A stretch of 64,000 bases of DNA from Alphaproteobacteria bacterium (GTDB lineage Bacteria; Pseudomonadota; Alphaproteobacteria; UBA8366): assembly GCA_009377445.1 (NCBI GenBank), contig WHUA01000002.1, forward strand, positions 62,001 to 126,000, written 5' to 3'. A program made the translations under genes and the position numbers. Below, piece after piece: positions 53,801 through 60,813 of the stretch (position 1 is its first letter; the number at the start of each line of letters is the position of its first letter). Under the pieces are notes generated by a model. It searched no databases, had not been told where the DNA came from, and saw only the letters and a program-made list of their open reading frames with translations.

Positions 53801-54025
53801 CCAATTCTGCATCTGCGATGCATGTTCGGCCATCGCGCTCAGAGCCATTTCAACCCGTTGGTGGCGCTCGTTCACGGATACCATCAGGTTGTCGAGGCGG
53901 CGGTGGCGCTGTTCGGAGTAATGCACATAGCCGAGCGCGACGATCAGCACCACCAGCGGAATCGAGCTGATGGCCGCAAGCTTCGCATAGTGGCGGGAAA
54001 GGGTTCGCGCGGATCGGGTTGCCAT
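50861..54025 (-). CDS. Hybrid sensor histidine kinase (Cache-PAS-PAS-HisKA-HATPase-REC)
   Basis: 1054 residues. One transmembrane helix at about 16-37, a periplasmic Cache-type sensor to about 345 and a second helix at about 350-372 (FLPYGLILCGLIATLVLGQVLV). Two PAS domains follow at about 435-680. The HisKA box is AALGSLLAGLAHELNNPLSVVSG, the HATPase has NLVVNAEHAL, VADNGPGVP and GTGIGLSLC, and the C-terminal receiver has IISDVRMPRVDG. The OmpR-type regulator gene lies immediately upstream on the same strand, making a probable two-component operon sensing an extracellular small molecule. Confidence 0.9.
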   Translation of the reverse strand: MATRSARTLSRHYAKLAAISSIPLVVLIVALGYVHYSEQRHRRLDNLMVSVNERHQRVEMALSAMAEHASQMQNWAEYYLARPDQRLSRLLPLLTVESDPRSQDITGYFLDDNVFGALPEATGNFLGNSLALAGGSDTLSAASLSLEIFPIQQLGHVANPALLYSYFYDGRGNFLSIYPASDRYDYEVLADDKGIAASVRHFFKRPVFLQGTPELNPDRKAYWVNEDRDGVRGRAVVSRAAPVYGEGDRFVGVVGVDVLQSHFGTLLEVKGLNGVAARVVDGNDTIIAYLGRIGQPGYHAIGKHIQDVVPGNGAFSEAGGWYLLRLPLHEAGWHLDYAIPVSEVHAGLAWRFLPYGLILCGLIATLVLGQVLVRMQFVRPVLAFAQYLRDGAGGRPVPPPELPRVWKPMTSILSATFKRNRESLERLRASDHRYRRLVELSPDAVMLHDHEKITFLNPAGCRILGFTAPEQAIGRSYMDFIAEREKEAAQERVDAVIKHGRDILPTERVIRTDSGRERDIEGMATPFIGEDGSIVALVIFRDITARKAMERAVRESEGRFRAISGAIPLPVVISDAATTALLYINPEACTQLAIDGDFLDRVTLFDLCPDSRFRHGVSEIARGRARVESCELEVRRPNGTRFWARITTVPMKYQGVDALIHAVVDLSERVQAEVEIARQREAFHQKEKIAALGSLLAGLAHELNNPLSVVSGQSLMLEDAADDEGIVRRARRIRDAAERCSRTVRTFLAMARSRAPARVAIALNDSVGSALDLVSHSLQSSGVAVQLDLDPALPPVTADADQLHHVVSNLVVNAEHALRETEPPRTLTVATRADGEAWQVVLTVADNGPGVPADIAERVFEPFFTTKAGASGTGIGLSLCRDIVTTHGGTIELSANEPSGAVFTVRLPMRDAQDERPAAVTGDGMGQQTGMVLVVDDDEEVALTLADVLRMRGHEVDAVFGGGDGIDQARRKPYDMIISDVRMPRVDGPSLYRALRQEIQDLDRRMVFMTGDTLGTDLAALVKGTGIPVIEKPLDPLAVATLVGERMHANRNGG

Positions 54026-54078
54026 GTCGCCTCAGCCAAGTCCGCCCTGAAATCCGGCCCGCGCCTGCAATGGCTGGG

Positions 54079-54807
54079 CTACCGCTCCGGGCTTTGGCCG
54101 TTCGGGATGAATATATAACCGGCGCCGCGAACCGTCTTGATGATTTCCGGCTTCTGCGGGTCGCGCTCGATCTTGCGCCTGAGGCGGGCGATGCGGATGT
54201 CGATGCTGCGGTCGAAAGGGTCCCAGCGCCGGTGATGCGCCAAGTCGAGAAGCTGATCGCGGGTCAGCACCCGGTTGGGATGCCCGACGAACGCGGCCAG
54301 GAGGTCGAATTCCATGGTCGTCAGCTCCACGACCGACCCGTCCGACGCATAGAGCTCATGGCCGTCCACGTCCAGGACGAACGAGCCGAAGGCCACTCGC
54401 CGCGTCTCCCCGCCTGCGACCTTGGCCGGCTCGGGCCTGCCGCTGCGCCGCAGCACGCTCTTGACCCGCGCCGCCAGCTCGCGCAGGTCGCACGGCTTGC
54501 CGACATAGTCGTCCGCGCCGAGCTCGAGGCCGATCACCCGGTCCACGGCCTCGTCCGCCGCCGTCACCATGATGATCGCGGCGTCCGTCTCCTCGCGCAG
54601 GTAACGGGCAAGCGTCAGGCCGTCCTCGCCCGGAAGGTTCAGGTCGAGCAGCACCAGGTCCGCAGGCTTGCGTTCGACACAGGCCCGCAAGGCGGCGCCG
54701 GATTCCGCCAGCGATACCTCGTAGCCCCTCAACGACAGGTATTCGCCGAACGTCTCCCGGACATCGGCCTCGTCGTCGACGACGATGATGTGCTCCCGCT
54801 CGCTCAT
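54079..54807 (-). CDS. OmpR-family response regulator
   Basis: 242 residues from the ATG at 54807. The receiver has IIVVDDEADVRETFGEYL, phospho-Asp in LVLLDLNLPGEDGL and the Lys in VGKPCDLREL. The winged-helix DNA-binding domain contains ELTTMEFDLLAAFVGHPNRVLTRDQLL and ends VRGAGYIFIPNG. It is transcribed ahead of the hybrid kinase with 53 bases between them. Confidence 0.9.
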   Translation of the reverse strand: MSEREHIIVVDDEADVRETFGEYLSLRGYEVSLAESGAALRACVERKPADLVLLDLNLPGEDGLTLARYLREETDAAIIMVTAADEAVDRVIGLELGADDYVGKPCDLRELAARVKSVLRRSGRPEPAKVAGGETRRVAFGSFVLDVDGHELYASDGSVVELTTMEFDLLAAFVGHPNRVLTRDQLLDLAHHRRWDPFDRSIDIRIARLRRKIERDPQKPEIIKTVRGAGYIFIPNGQSPER

Positions 54808-54949
54808 GCCCAACCGGTCCCCGACCGGCTTTTCCCATGCTTTGCGGCCGCGCGCGGTCTGCGGCGGCGCATATGTTTCGCGGAACTTTACTACAGGTTC
54901 CGCGCGGGCGAGCAATGGATTCATACCTATACCGTTTCGCGGCCCGGCC

Positions 54950-55117
54950 TCAGACGTGCAGCGGACAGTGTTTCGCGCTCTGCCGGATGCCGCGCGGCAG
55001 GCTGTACAACCGCAGCGCCGCCGCCTCGTTGCGCGCGGCCGCGCGGGTCCGGCCGGACATCTGCGCAGCCTCGAAGCCGGCCGATATGAAGCGCCAAAAA
55101 TTCTGCAATACCGTCAT
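54950..55117 (-). CDS. Small basic ORF, 55 residues, DUF1127-like
   Basis: From the ATG at 55117 with a strong GGAGGCGAGG upstream. MTVLQNFWRFISAGFEAAQMSGRTR followed by AAALRLYSLPRG resembles the shape of small DUF1127-type proteins (aromatic N-terminus, Arg-rich helix). A second ORF with the same AA-x-MSGR core lies at 60682-60813. The coding status rests on the ribosome binding site and this resemblance only. Confidence 0.45.
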   Translation of the reverse strand: MTVLQNFWRFISAGFEAAQMSGRTRAAARNEAAALRLYSLPRGIRQSAKHCPLHV

Positions 55118-55503
55118 CGTCCTCGCCTCCACTCGTACAGCGGTCGCCGTTTCTTCGCGTCGGCGGCGATCCTCTTGTACCCGCTCCATGTTTCCCCTTC
55201 GTGTCCGGGCGCGGCGGCATTCTGTTTCAATTGTTTCAGCGCATAGAGCGGCGGAACGGCCCCCTTGCAAAGCCCCCCTTGCAAAGCGAAGACCGCGAAT
55301 TATCTCTTATTCATAACTAAAATCTCCCCATGAAACCTAGCCAGCCCCGCAAGGCGAAACCCCCTCTGCTCCCAAACAGCGGGGCTGGTTCTTCCTTTGC
55401 GTGAACGGCCGAGCCTGGCGGCATGAACCTGGCGGCATGAAAAAGCCCTCCCCCTTGCGGAGGAGGACTTCTTCGACGTCAGCGCCGATTTGCGCGCCGC
55501 GCG
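55118..55503. other. Gene-free region with short duplications
   Basis: 386 bases, no gene supported. It contains duplicated blocks (CCCCCTTGCAAAGC twice at about 55260-55289; CCTGGCGGCATGAA twice at 55414-55440) and a C-rich palindrome CCCTCCCCCTTGCGGAGGAGG at 55446. Confidence 0.5.
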
Positions 55504-55812
55504 TCAGGCGGCGGTGGGGGCAGCCTTGAACTCGCTCGACGGGGCGTCATGGGCATCGGCGGCATCAACCCCACCGGCTGCGGCCTTGGTTCCTGCGATC
55601 GGCATTCCGGCCGGCGCGGCGACCCGGACGAAGCTCGTCTCCATCGCCACCTCCGGGGTGATTTCGATGAGCGACAACTCGTCCGCCTCGAGGTCGTAGC
55701 GAACGCCGATCGCCTTGCCGGTCTGGTCGGCGACTTGCTGCGCACGGACGATCATCGCCTGCACCGCCGTGTGCGCCGTGGGCTGGACGCCCGAGTCGAT
55801 TCTGTTGGCCAT
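55504..55812 (-). CDS. Small protein of unknown function, 102 residues
   Basis: From the ATG at 55812 after TTGGAG. The N-terminal half (HTAVQAMIVRAQQVADQTGKAIGVRYDLEADELSLIEI) looks like a compact helix-strand unit. The C-terminal half is Ala-rich and low complexity. No signal peptide and no family recognised. It diverges from the HpnN-like permease gene. Confidence 0.55.
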   Translation of the reverse strand: MANRIDSGVQPTAHTAVQAMIVRAQQVADQTGKAIGVRYDLEADELSLIEITPEVAMETSFVRVAAPAGMPIAGTKAAAGGVDAADAHDAPSSEFKAAPTAA

Positions 55813-56012
55813 GATACCACTCCAAAACCTGTGTAGTTCCGTTTTTGTTCGTTAACTGTAACCTGGTTATGGCGACGCGATATTCAAGGGCCGCGTCAAA
55901 ACGGCCGTATTCCCCGGCCGGACAGGAGCCGGCACGCGCCCGCACGCGAGATTGTCTTACCCTGCTTCACCACGCTATAAGCCCCACTCGCAAAACGGGG
56001 AGCGCCGAGGTC

Positions 56013-58703
56013 TTGACCGGCCACCGCGAAGAACGCAGCAGGCGGTTTCTTGCCCGCTGGATTCATTGGTCTTGCCGCCTGGCATGGCCAGTGATCGTTC
56101 TTGCCGTCCTGCTCGCGGGCGGCGCCACCTATTTCACGCTGACGCATCTGGCCTTCGATGCCGGCCTGGACAGAATCCTGCCGCAGGACCAGGCATTCCG
56201 GCAGAACGAGATCGCGATCGGAGAGGCCCTGCCCCAGACGACCGACGCGCTCTCGATCGTCGTGGAATCGGACGATGCCGAAACCGCGGACGAGGCGGCG
56301 GCCTCGCTGGCGGCGCGGCTGGAGACGATGCCCGAACATTTCCGCACGGTCTTCTATTTCGAAGGGCATCCGTTCTTTCGCCGCAACAGCCTTCTTTATC
56401 TCGGCGTCGACAAGCTCGAGGACATGAGCGGCCGCCTGGTCCGGGCGCAGCCGCTGCTGTCCTCGCTCGCCGCGGATCCGACGCTCCGCGGCCTCACGGA
56501 GACGCTGCGCCGGGCGATCGACCAATCCGACGGGAACGCAGCCGCGGCGCTCGCTCCCGCGCTGAGCAAGATGGCCGCCACGGTGCGGAACCTGGAAGAA
56601 GGGCGCGACGCGCGCCTCTCCTGGCGATCGCTGCTGGACGGCGACGGCGCGGCGGAGGCAACGACGACGCGCAAGGTCATCCTCGTCCAGCCCGTGCCCG
56701 GCCGGGACCCGCTACGGCCGGTCGCCCCCGCGGTCGACGCCATCTACGAAAGCGCGAAAGCCCTCGCGCTCGACGACGCAGGCGGCGTGGAGGTCCACGT
56801 CACCGGCAACGCGATCATGCTCCAGGAAGAGCTGCAGACGGTGCAAGGCGGCTTGGCGATCGCCGGCCTGCTGGCGCTCGGGCTGGCGGTTCTTCTCCTG
56901 GCGTTCGGGTTGCAATCGCTGCGTCTCGTCGCCGCGACGCTGTTCACGCTGGTCGTGGGACTGACCTGGACCGCGGCCTTCGCCCTCGCGGCCTTCGGCG
57001 CCCTCAATCTCGTCTCCGCCGCCTTCGCCGTGCTGTTCATCGCGTTCAGCGTCGATTTCAGCATCCACTTCGCCCTTCGCTACCGCGAGGCGCTCGCGGA
57101 CAACGCCTGTGGCGAGGCATTGAAACAGGCCGGCATGGGGGTGGGGCCGGCGCTTCTGCTGTCGGCGGGGGCGTTGGCCATCGGCTACCTGTCTTTTCTG
57201 ACCCCTGGCCTGACCCCTGGCCTGACCCCCGGCCTGACCCCCGGCTATCGCGGCGTGTCCGAGCTCGGCGTCGTTTCCGCCGTCGGCATAGGCGTCGCGC
57301 TGTTCCTGAATCTCACGCTTCTGCCGGCGCTGCTCAGCGTCATGCCCATGCGCGTGGCGCGGGCGACGCGGTGGACCGCCGCCACGCGCAGGACCTGGTA
57401 TCAGTCGCTGATGCGCCGGTATGCGCTCGGCATCGTCATCTTCGCCGGCATTCTCGGCGCGATCGCGGCGACGATCGCACCCTATACCTGGTTCGACGAC
57501 GACCCGCTCAACCTCCGCGATTCCAACGCGCCTTCCGTGCAGACCTTGCTCGAATTGCGCGACGACCCGCGGGTGGAGCCTTATTCGGCGGCGTTCCTGG
57601 CGCCGGACCTGGAGACGGCAGCGCGGCTCGCGAAGCAATTCGAGAGCCTGCCGCAGGTCGAGGATGCCGTGACGGCCGAAGACCTTATCCCGGCGAGCCA
57701 GCCCGCGAAGCGCGCCGTCATCGAGAAGATGGCGCTGGTCCTGTCGCCCCTCCTGACGGCGCCGCAAACGCCGCCGGCCATGAGCGACGCCGCGCGAAAC
57801 GCCGCCTTCGAGGAGCTGCGGAGCTTGCTGACGCGGGCGCAAGGCGGCATGGCCGCCAACGCGCGCAATCTCGCCACCGTGCTGGACCGGATGCCGCGCA
57901 CGCCGGACTCGCTGATCGAGCTCGAGCGCGCGCTGCTGGGCAGGTTCCCGCCGTTCCGCGAGCGGCTGGCGGCGCTGCTGGCGCCGCAAGCGGTATCGAT
58001 GGACGAAATGCCCGAAGAGCTGCGCACCCGCCGGCTGGCGCGGGACGGCCGCGCGCTCGTCGTCATCGATCCCAGGCAGGATTTGCGCGATCCCGCCGCG
58101 CGTCAGGAATTCGTCGACGCCGTCCGCAGCGTGGCGCCCGCGGCGAGCGGGCCGGCCGTGCGGTACGCCGCGGTCGGCGAGACCGTCGTCGGCGCGTGCA
58201 GGCAGGCGGCGCTGACGGCGGGCATCCTGATCGCCCTGCTCCTGTTCCTGGCGCTGCGGCGAGCGCGCGACGCGGCGCTGGTGCTGGCGCCGCCCGCGCT
58301 TGCCGCGATCATGACGGTCGCCACGGCGGTGCTGCTCAAGATGCCGTTCAATCTCGCCAACATCGTCGTCCTGCCGCTGATCCTCGGCCTCGGCGTCTCC
58401 TTCGCCATTCAGATCGTCATGCGCCGCCGCAGCCGCGACGCCAGCAAGCTCGACGGCAGGTTCATGGAAACGTCCACGCCGCGGGCCGTGGTGTTCAGCG
58501 CGCTCACGGCGATGGGCCTGTTCGGCCCCTTGGCGCTATCCGAACACCACGGGACGGCCGGCCTCGGCGTCCTGCTGACGCTCGCGATCGGCCTTACCAT
58601 GCTGTGCACCCTGCTGGTCCTGCCGGCATTGCTGGAGCTGGCTTCACGGAAGGATGGGCGAAAGGACGGACGGAAGCCCGCCGCGCCGTCCTACGGTCCC
58701 TGA
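56013..58703 (+). CDS. HpnN-like hopanoid-associated RND permease
   Basis: 896 residues from a TTG at 56013; the upstream frame is open to 55845 but has no family match. After a first helix the periplasmic loop has LDRILPQDQAFRQNEIAIGEALPQTTD and FRTVFYFEGHPFFRRNSLLYLG, hallmark HpnN stretches, followed by helix clusters with AVLFIAFSVDFSIHFALRYREAL. A second periplasmic loop and helix bundle complete the MMPL/RND layout. HpnN moves hopanoids to the outer membrane. A four-fold 12-bp repeat encodes LTPG units in the loop before YRGVSELG. No other hpn gene is present in the window. Confidence 0.82.
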   Translation: MTGHREERSRRFLARWIHWSCRLAWPVIVLAVLLAGGATYFTLTHLAFDAGLDRILPQDQAFRQNEIAIGEALPQTTDALSIVVESDDAETADEAAASLAARLETMPEHFRTVFYFEGHPFFRRNSLLYLGVDKLEDMSGRLVRAQPLLSSLAADPTLRGLTETLRRAIDQSDGNAAAALAPALSKMAATVRNLEEGRDARLSWRSLLDGDGAAEATTTRKVILVQPVPGRDPLRPVAPAVDAIYESAKALALDDAGGVEVHVTGNAIMLQEELQTVQGGLAIAGLLALGLAVLLLAFGLQSLRLVAATLFTLVVGLTWTAAFALAAFGALNLVSAAFAVLFIAFSVDFSIHFALRYREALADNACGEALKQAGMGVGPALLLSAGALAIGYLSFLTPGLTPGLTPGLTPGYRGVSELGVVSAVGIGVALFLNLTLLPALLSVMPMRVARATRWTAATRRTWYQSLMRRYALGIVIFAGILGAIAATIAPYTWFDDDPLNLRDSNAPSVQTLLELRDDPRVEPYSAAFLAPDLETAARLAKQFESLPQVEDAVTAEDLIPASQPAKRAVIEKMALVLSPLLTAPQTPPAMSDAARNAAFEELRSLLTRAQGGMAANARNLATVLDRMPRTPDSLIELERALLGRFPPFRERLAALLAPQAVSMDEMPEELRTRRLARDGRALVVIDPRQDLRDPAARQEFVDAVRSVAPAASGPAVRYAAVGETVVGACRQAALTAGILIALLLFLALRRARDAALVLAPPALAAIMTVATAVLLKMPFNLANIVVLPLILGLGVSFAIQIVMRRRSRDASKLDGRFMETSTPRAVVFSALTAMGLFGPLALSEHHGTAGLGVLLTLAIGLTMLCTLLVLPALLELASRKDGRKDGRKPAAPSYGP
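57198..57245 (+). repeat. 12-bp tandem repeat, 4 units, in the HpnN-like gene
   Basis: CTGACCCCTGGC twice and CTGACCCCCGGC twice, encoding Leu-Thr-Pro-Gly four times between two transmembrane segments. The T-to-C difference separates the two pairs. Confidence 0.92.
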
Positions 58704-58716
58704 GCCCGGCGCGCGG

Positions 58717-59010
58717 TCAGTCGTGTTCGAGCGAGCGCTCGGTGAAGAGATAGTCCTTCAGCTCCTTCTCGAAGTCCTTGTTGTTCCGGCGAATCCACTC
58801 CAGCACCATGCTGGCGTGCTCCATCTCTTCGCGCATGTTGTGCAGCAGGATCTCCTTCAGCACCTTGTCGTCGCAGTCGTCGGCGCGCTGCCGGTACCAA
58901 TCGACCGCCTCGAGCTCTTCCATCAGCGAGACGATCGCATGATGAAAATGAATCGTGTCCTTGCTCAACCGCTCACGCGGAGCATGCAGCGCGCCGCTCG
59001 ATGCACCCAT
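58717..59010 (-). CDS. Encapsulated-ferritin-like protein (EncFtn family)
   Basis: 97 residues from the ATG at 59010. The core HHAIVSLMEELEAVDWYRQRADDC ... LLHNMREEMEHASMVLEWIRRN ... LKDYLFTE matches the encapsulin-associated ferritin of Rhodospirillum rubrum, including the Glu and E-x2-H residues of the ferroxidase site. These proteins form annular decamers that oxidise Fe(II) inside encapsulin shells. The protein stops soon after the last helix, without the C-terminal extension that targets EncFtn to the shell. No encapsulin gene lies next to it, so it may work free. Confidence 0.85.
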   Translation of the reverse strand: MGASSGALHAPRERLSKDTIHFHHAIVSLMEELEAVDWYRQRADDCDDKVLKEILLHNMREEMEHASMVLEWIRRNNKDFEKELKDYLFTERSLEHD

Positions 59011-59335
59011 TGTCTCGACCCCTTTTTCTGCAAAAACCAACCGGCGACATGCCGGTCGTCCAAAGACGTGTTCTATCTTGCAGGCTGAAAACAGCCGGCG
59101 ATTTGATTTAGCGCAACTTCAGCGGGGGGTCTACGGGCGCGCGCATGGCCGCATGGACTCGCGGAACAAGTCCGCGAGTGACGGCCTTATTTATAACCAA
59201 ACACTTGTCGTCATTGCCGCACTTGTTGCGGCAATCCACGGACGGGTGCCCGGCGTCGCATCGATTTCGCGTCCGGTGACGGCCGGTTGCCGCAGACGCC
59301 AGACGTTCCGCCGTCCTCCGCGGCCAGCGCCTCGA
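59011..59335. other. Gene-free region upstream of encFtn with repeat arms
   Basis: Holds the encFtn promoter region and a family-1 repeat at 59150-59245. The bases after the repeat run into the end of the TPR gene on the minus strand. Nothing else is seen. Confidence 0.55.
59150..59245. repeat. REP-like palindromic pair (family 1)
   Basis: ATGGACTCGCGGA-acaag-TCCGCGAGTGACG, AT-rich linker, then CGTCATTGCCGCA-cttgt-TGCGGCAATCCACGG. Confidence 0.8.
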
Positions 59336-60685
59336 TCACGCGGCTGTCACCATGGCGGCGCCGGGCAGCGCCGCGACGCGCTTGAACAGCCCGCGGACGA
59401 AGGGGCTCGCCGGCTTGGCGGACTTTCGCTCGTTCGCCAATGCAAGCGCAGCCGCCGCGTCGCCGGCCCGAACGGCGGACTCCAGCAGCGTCAGGCTGAG
59501 CAGGTCGCGCTGCGCATTGCTGCCGCCGAAGGCGACCGCGCGCTTGCGGACGTCGAGCAGCGTGGCGAAGGCCGCGGGATAGTTGCCGTCGCCGAATGCC
59601 TTGAGCGCCCGGACCACGGGAAGCCCGACCTCGCGGATCATGCGCGCGCTCGAATCGTCCGCCGCGGCGGCGGCTTCGAGGGCGGCTATCAGCCGGCGCC
59701 CCATCTCCTCGCGGCCGGTCGCCACGAAGGCCATCATCGCGTGCGCGTCGTTGAAGGGATAATAGGCGTGCTCCACCCACCCTTCGTAGATGCCGGCGAG
59801 CTCGTCCCAGCGGCGGCCGGTGTCAACGCCGCGCAGATGCAGGCGCCACAGCATGGCGGCCGCGTCGACCATCTCCATGGCGACCTGCGAGGACTGCGGC
59901 CGGATGGCCTCGTCGTAGAGCGAGAGCACCTTCGCGGTGTCGCCGTTTTCGAGGTGATAGAGCCCGAGATGCCACCAGTTGTGGAAGGCGAACATGTTGT
60001 TGGGCGACCAGTTGTCCGCGCCGCCCGTCAGCCAGCGGATACCCTCCTCCGTCCGACCCTGCATCTCGCACACATGGGCGACGGCGTGATAGGCCCAGGC
60101 GTCCTTCGGCTGCAGCGCGACGGCGCGGCGGCCGGTCTCTTCGGCGCGTTCGTAATGCCCGCACTCCTCCAGGCCGAAGGCATGCATGCCGAGCAGGTAG
60201 GCGTAGTCGGCGTCGGCCTCCGACCAGGCCGGCATGATCTGCGCCACCCGGTCGCGCAGCATCGTCGTCTGGCCGAGCAGGAAATCGCACAGGTGGGCGA
60301 ACTGCATGGCGACGATATCGCGCGGGAAATCGCACAGCACGCGCCCGTACTCCTCGGAGGCGTGGTAAAAGTCGCGCTCCGCCCAGGCCCGGATCGCGGC
60401 GATGTGGCCGCGCTCGCGGTCGTTCGCGCCTGCCTCGTGGCCTATCAGGATGCCGAGGATGCGCTTCAGCTCCGGCTCGGCGCCCGCTTCGCTGGAGGTC
60501 AGGAGGATGCCCGCCCGGAAGCAATGCCCCATGACGAAGCCGGGGTCGGCCGCGAGGGCGGCGTCGATCTTCGCGAGCGGGTCGGCGACGTAGCCGAGCA
60601 TCAGCGCCGCCGCCTCGTTGAAGGCGTCGACCGAGCGCCTGTTGCCGCTGGATACGGGTGCGCCGAATCTGTCGTAGAGGGTCAT
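59336..60685 (-). CDS. Tetratricopeptide-repeat protein
   Basis: 449 residues from the ATG at 60685. TPR-like helix pairs run through the protein: DPLAKIDAALAADPGFVMGHCFRAGILL, GHYERAEETGRRAVALQPKDAWAYHAVAHVCEMQGRTEEGIRWL and GDTAKVLSLYDEAI. The overall layout resembles TTC38-type proteins. No signal peptide. Its start overlaps the stop of a 43-codon ORF (ATGA), linking it to the imelysin operon. A binding or scaffold role is likely; partners are unknown. Confidence 0.8.
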   Translation of the reverse strand: MTLYDRFGAPVSSGNRRSVDAFNEAAALMLGYVADPLAKIDAALAADPGFVMGHCFRAGILLTSSEAGAEPELKRILGILIGHEAGANDRERGHIAAIRAWAERDFYHASEEYGRVLCDFPRDIVAMQFAHLCDFLLGQTTMLRDRVAQIMPAWSEADADYAYLLGMHAFGLEECGHYERAEETGRRAVALQPKDAWAYHAVAHVCEMQGRTEEGIRWLTGGADNWSPNNMFAFHNWWHLGLYHLENGDTAKVLSLYDEAIRPQSSQVAMEMVDAAAMLWRLHLRGVDTGRRWDELAGIYEGWVEHAYYPFNDAHAMMAFVATGREEMGRRLIAALEAAAAADDSSARMIREVGLPVVRALKAFGDGNYPAAFATLLDVRKRAVAFGGSNAQRDLLSLTLLESAVRAGDAAAALALANERKSAKPASPFVRGLFKRVAALPGAAMVTAA

Positions 60686-60813
60686 GTCAGGTCCTCCGGT
60701 TGTCTCAGTGCCGCGCCGCGCTTGTAGCGCCCGGACATTTCCGCCGCGTTTCCGGCACCGGAGATATTTGTTTCATTTGTAACAGCCGCGGGCAAGCGGT
60801 CGAGCGCGCTCAT
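60682..60813 (-). CDS. Small ORF coupled between DUF1513 and TPR genes, 43 residues
   Basis: The ATG at 60813 overlaps the DUF1513 stop in ATGA, and its own TGA overlaps the TPR start in ATGA. That double coupling is the main reason to list it. It encodes MSALDRLPAAVTNETNISG ... AAEMSGRYKRGAALRQPEDL and shares AA-x-MSGR with the ORF at 54950. Function unknown. It could instead be a fortuitous frame that keeps ribosomes moving to the TPR gene. Confidence 0.4.
   Translation of the reverse strand: MSALDRLPAAVTNETNISGAGNAAEMSGRYKRGAALRQPEDLT

Noticed and set aside
50882..54118. Open frame of 1078 codons on the plus strand
   Set aside because: Antisense to the hybrid histidine kinase, whose HisKA, HATPase and receiver motifs are unmistakable.
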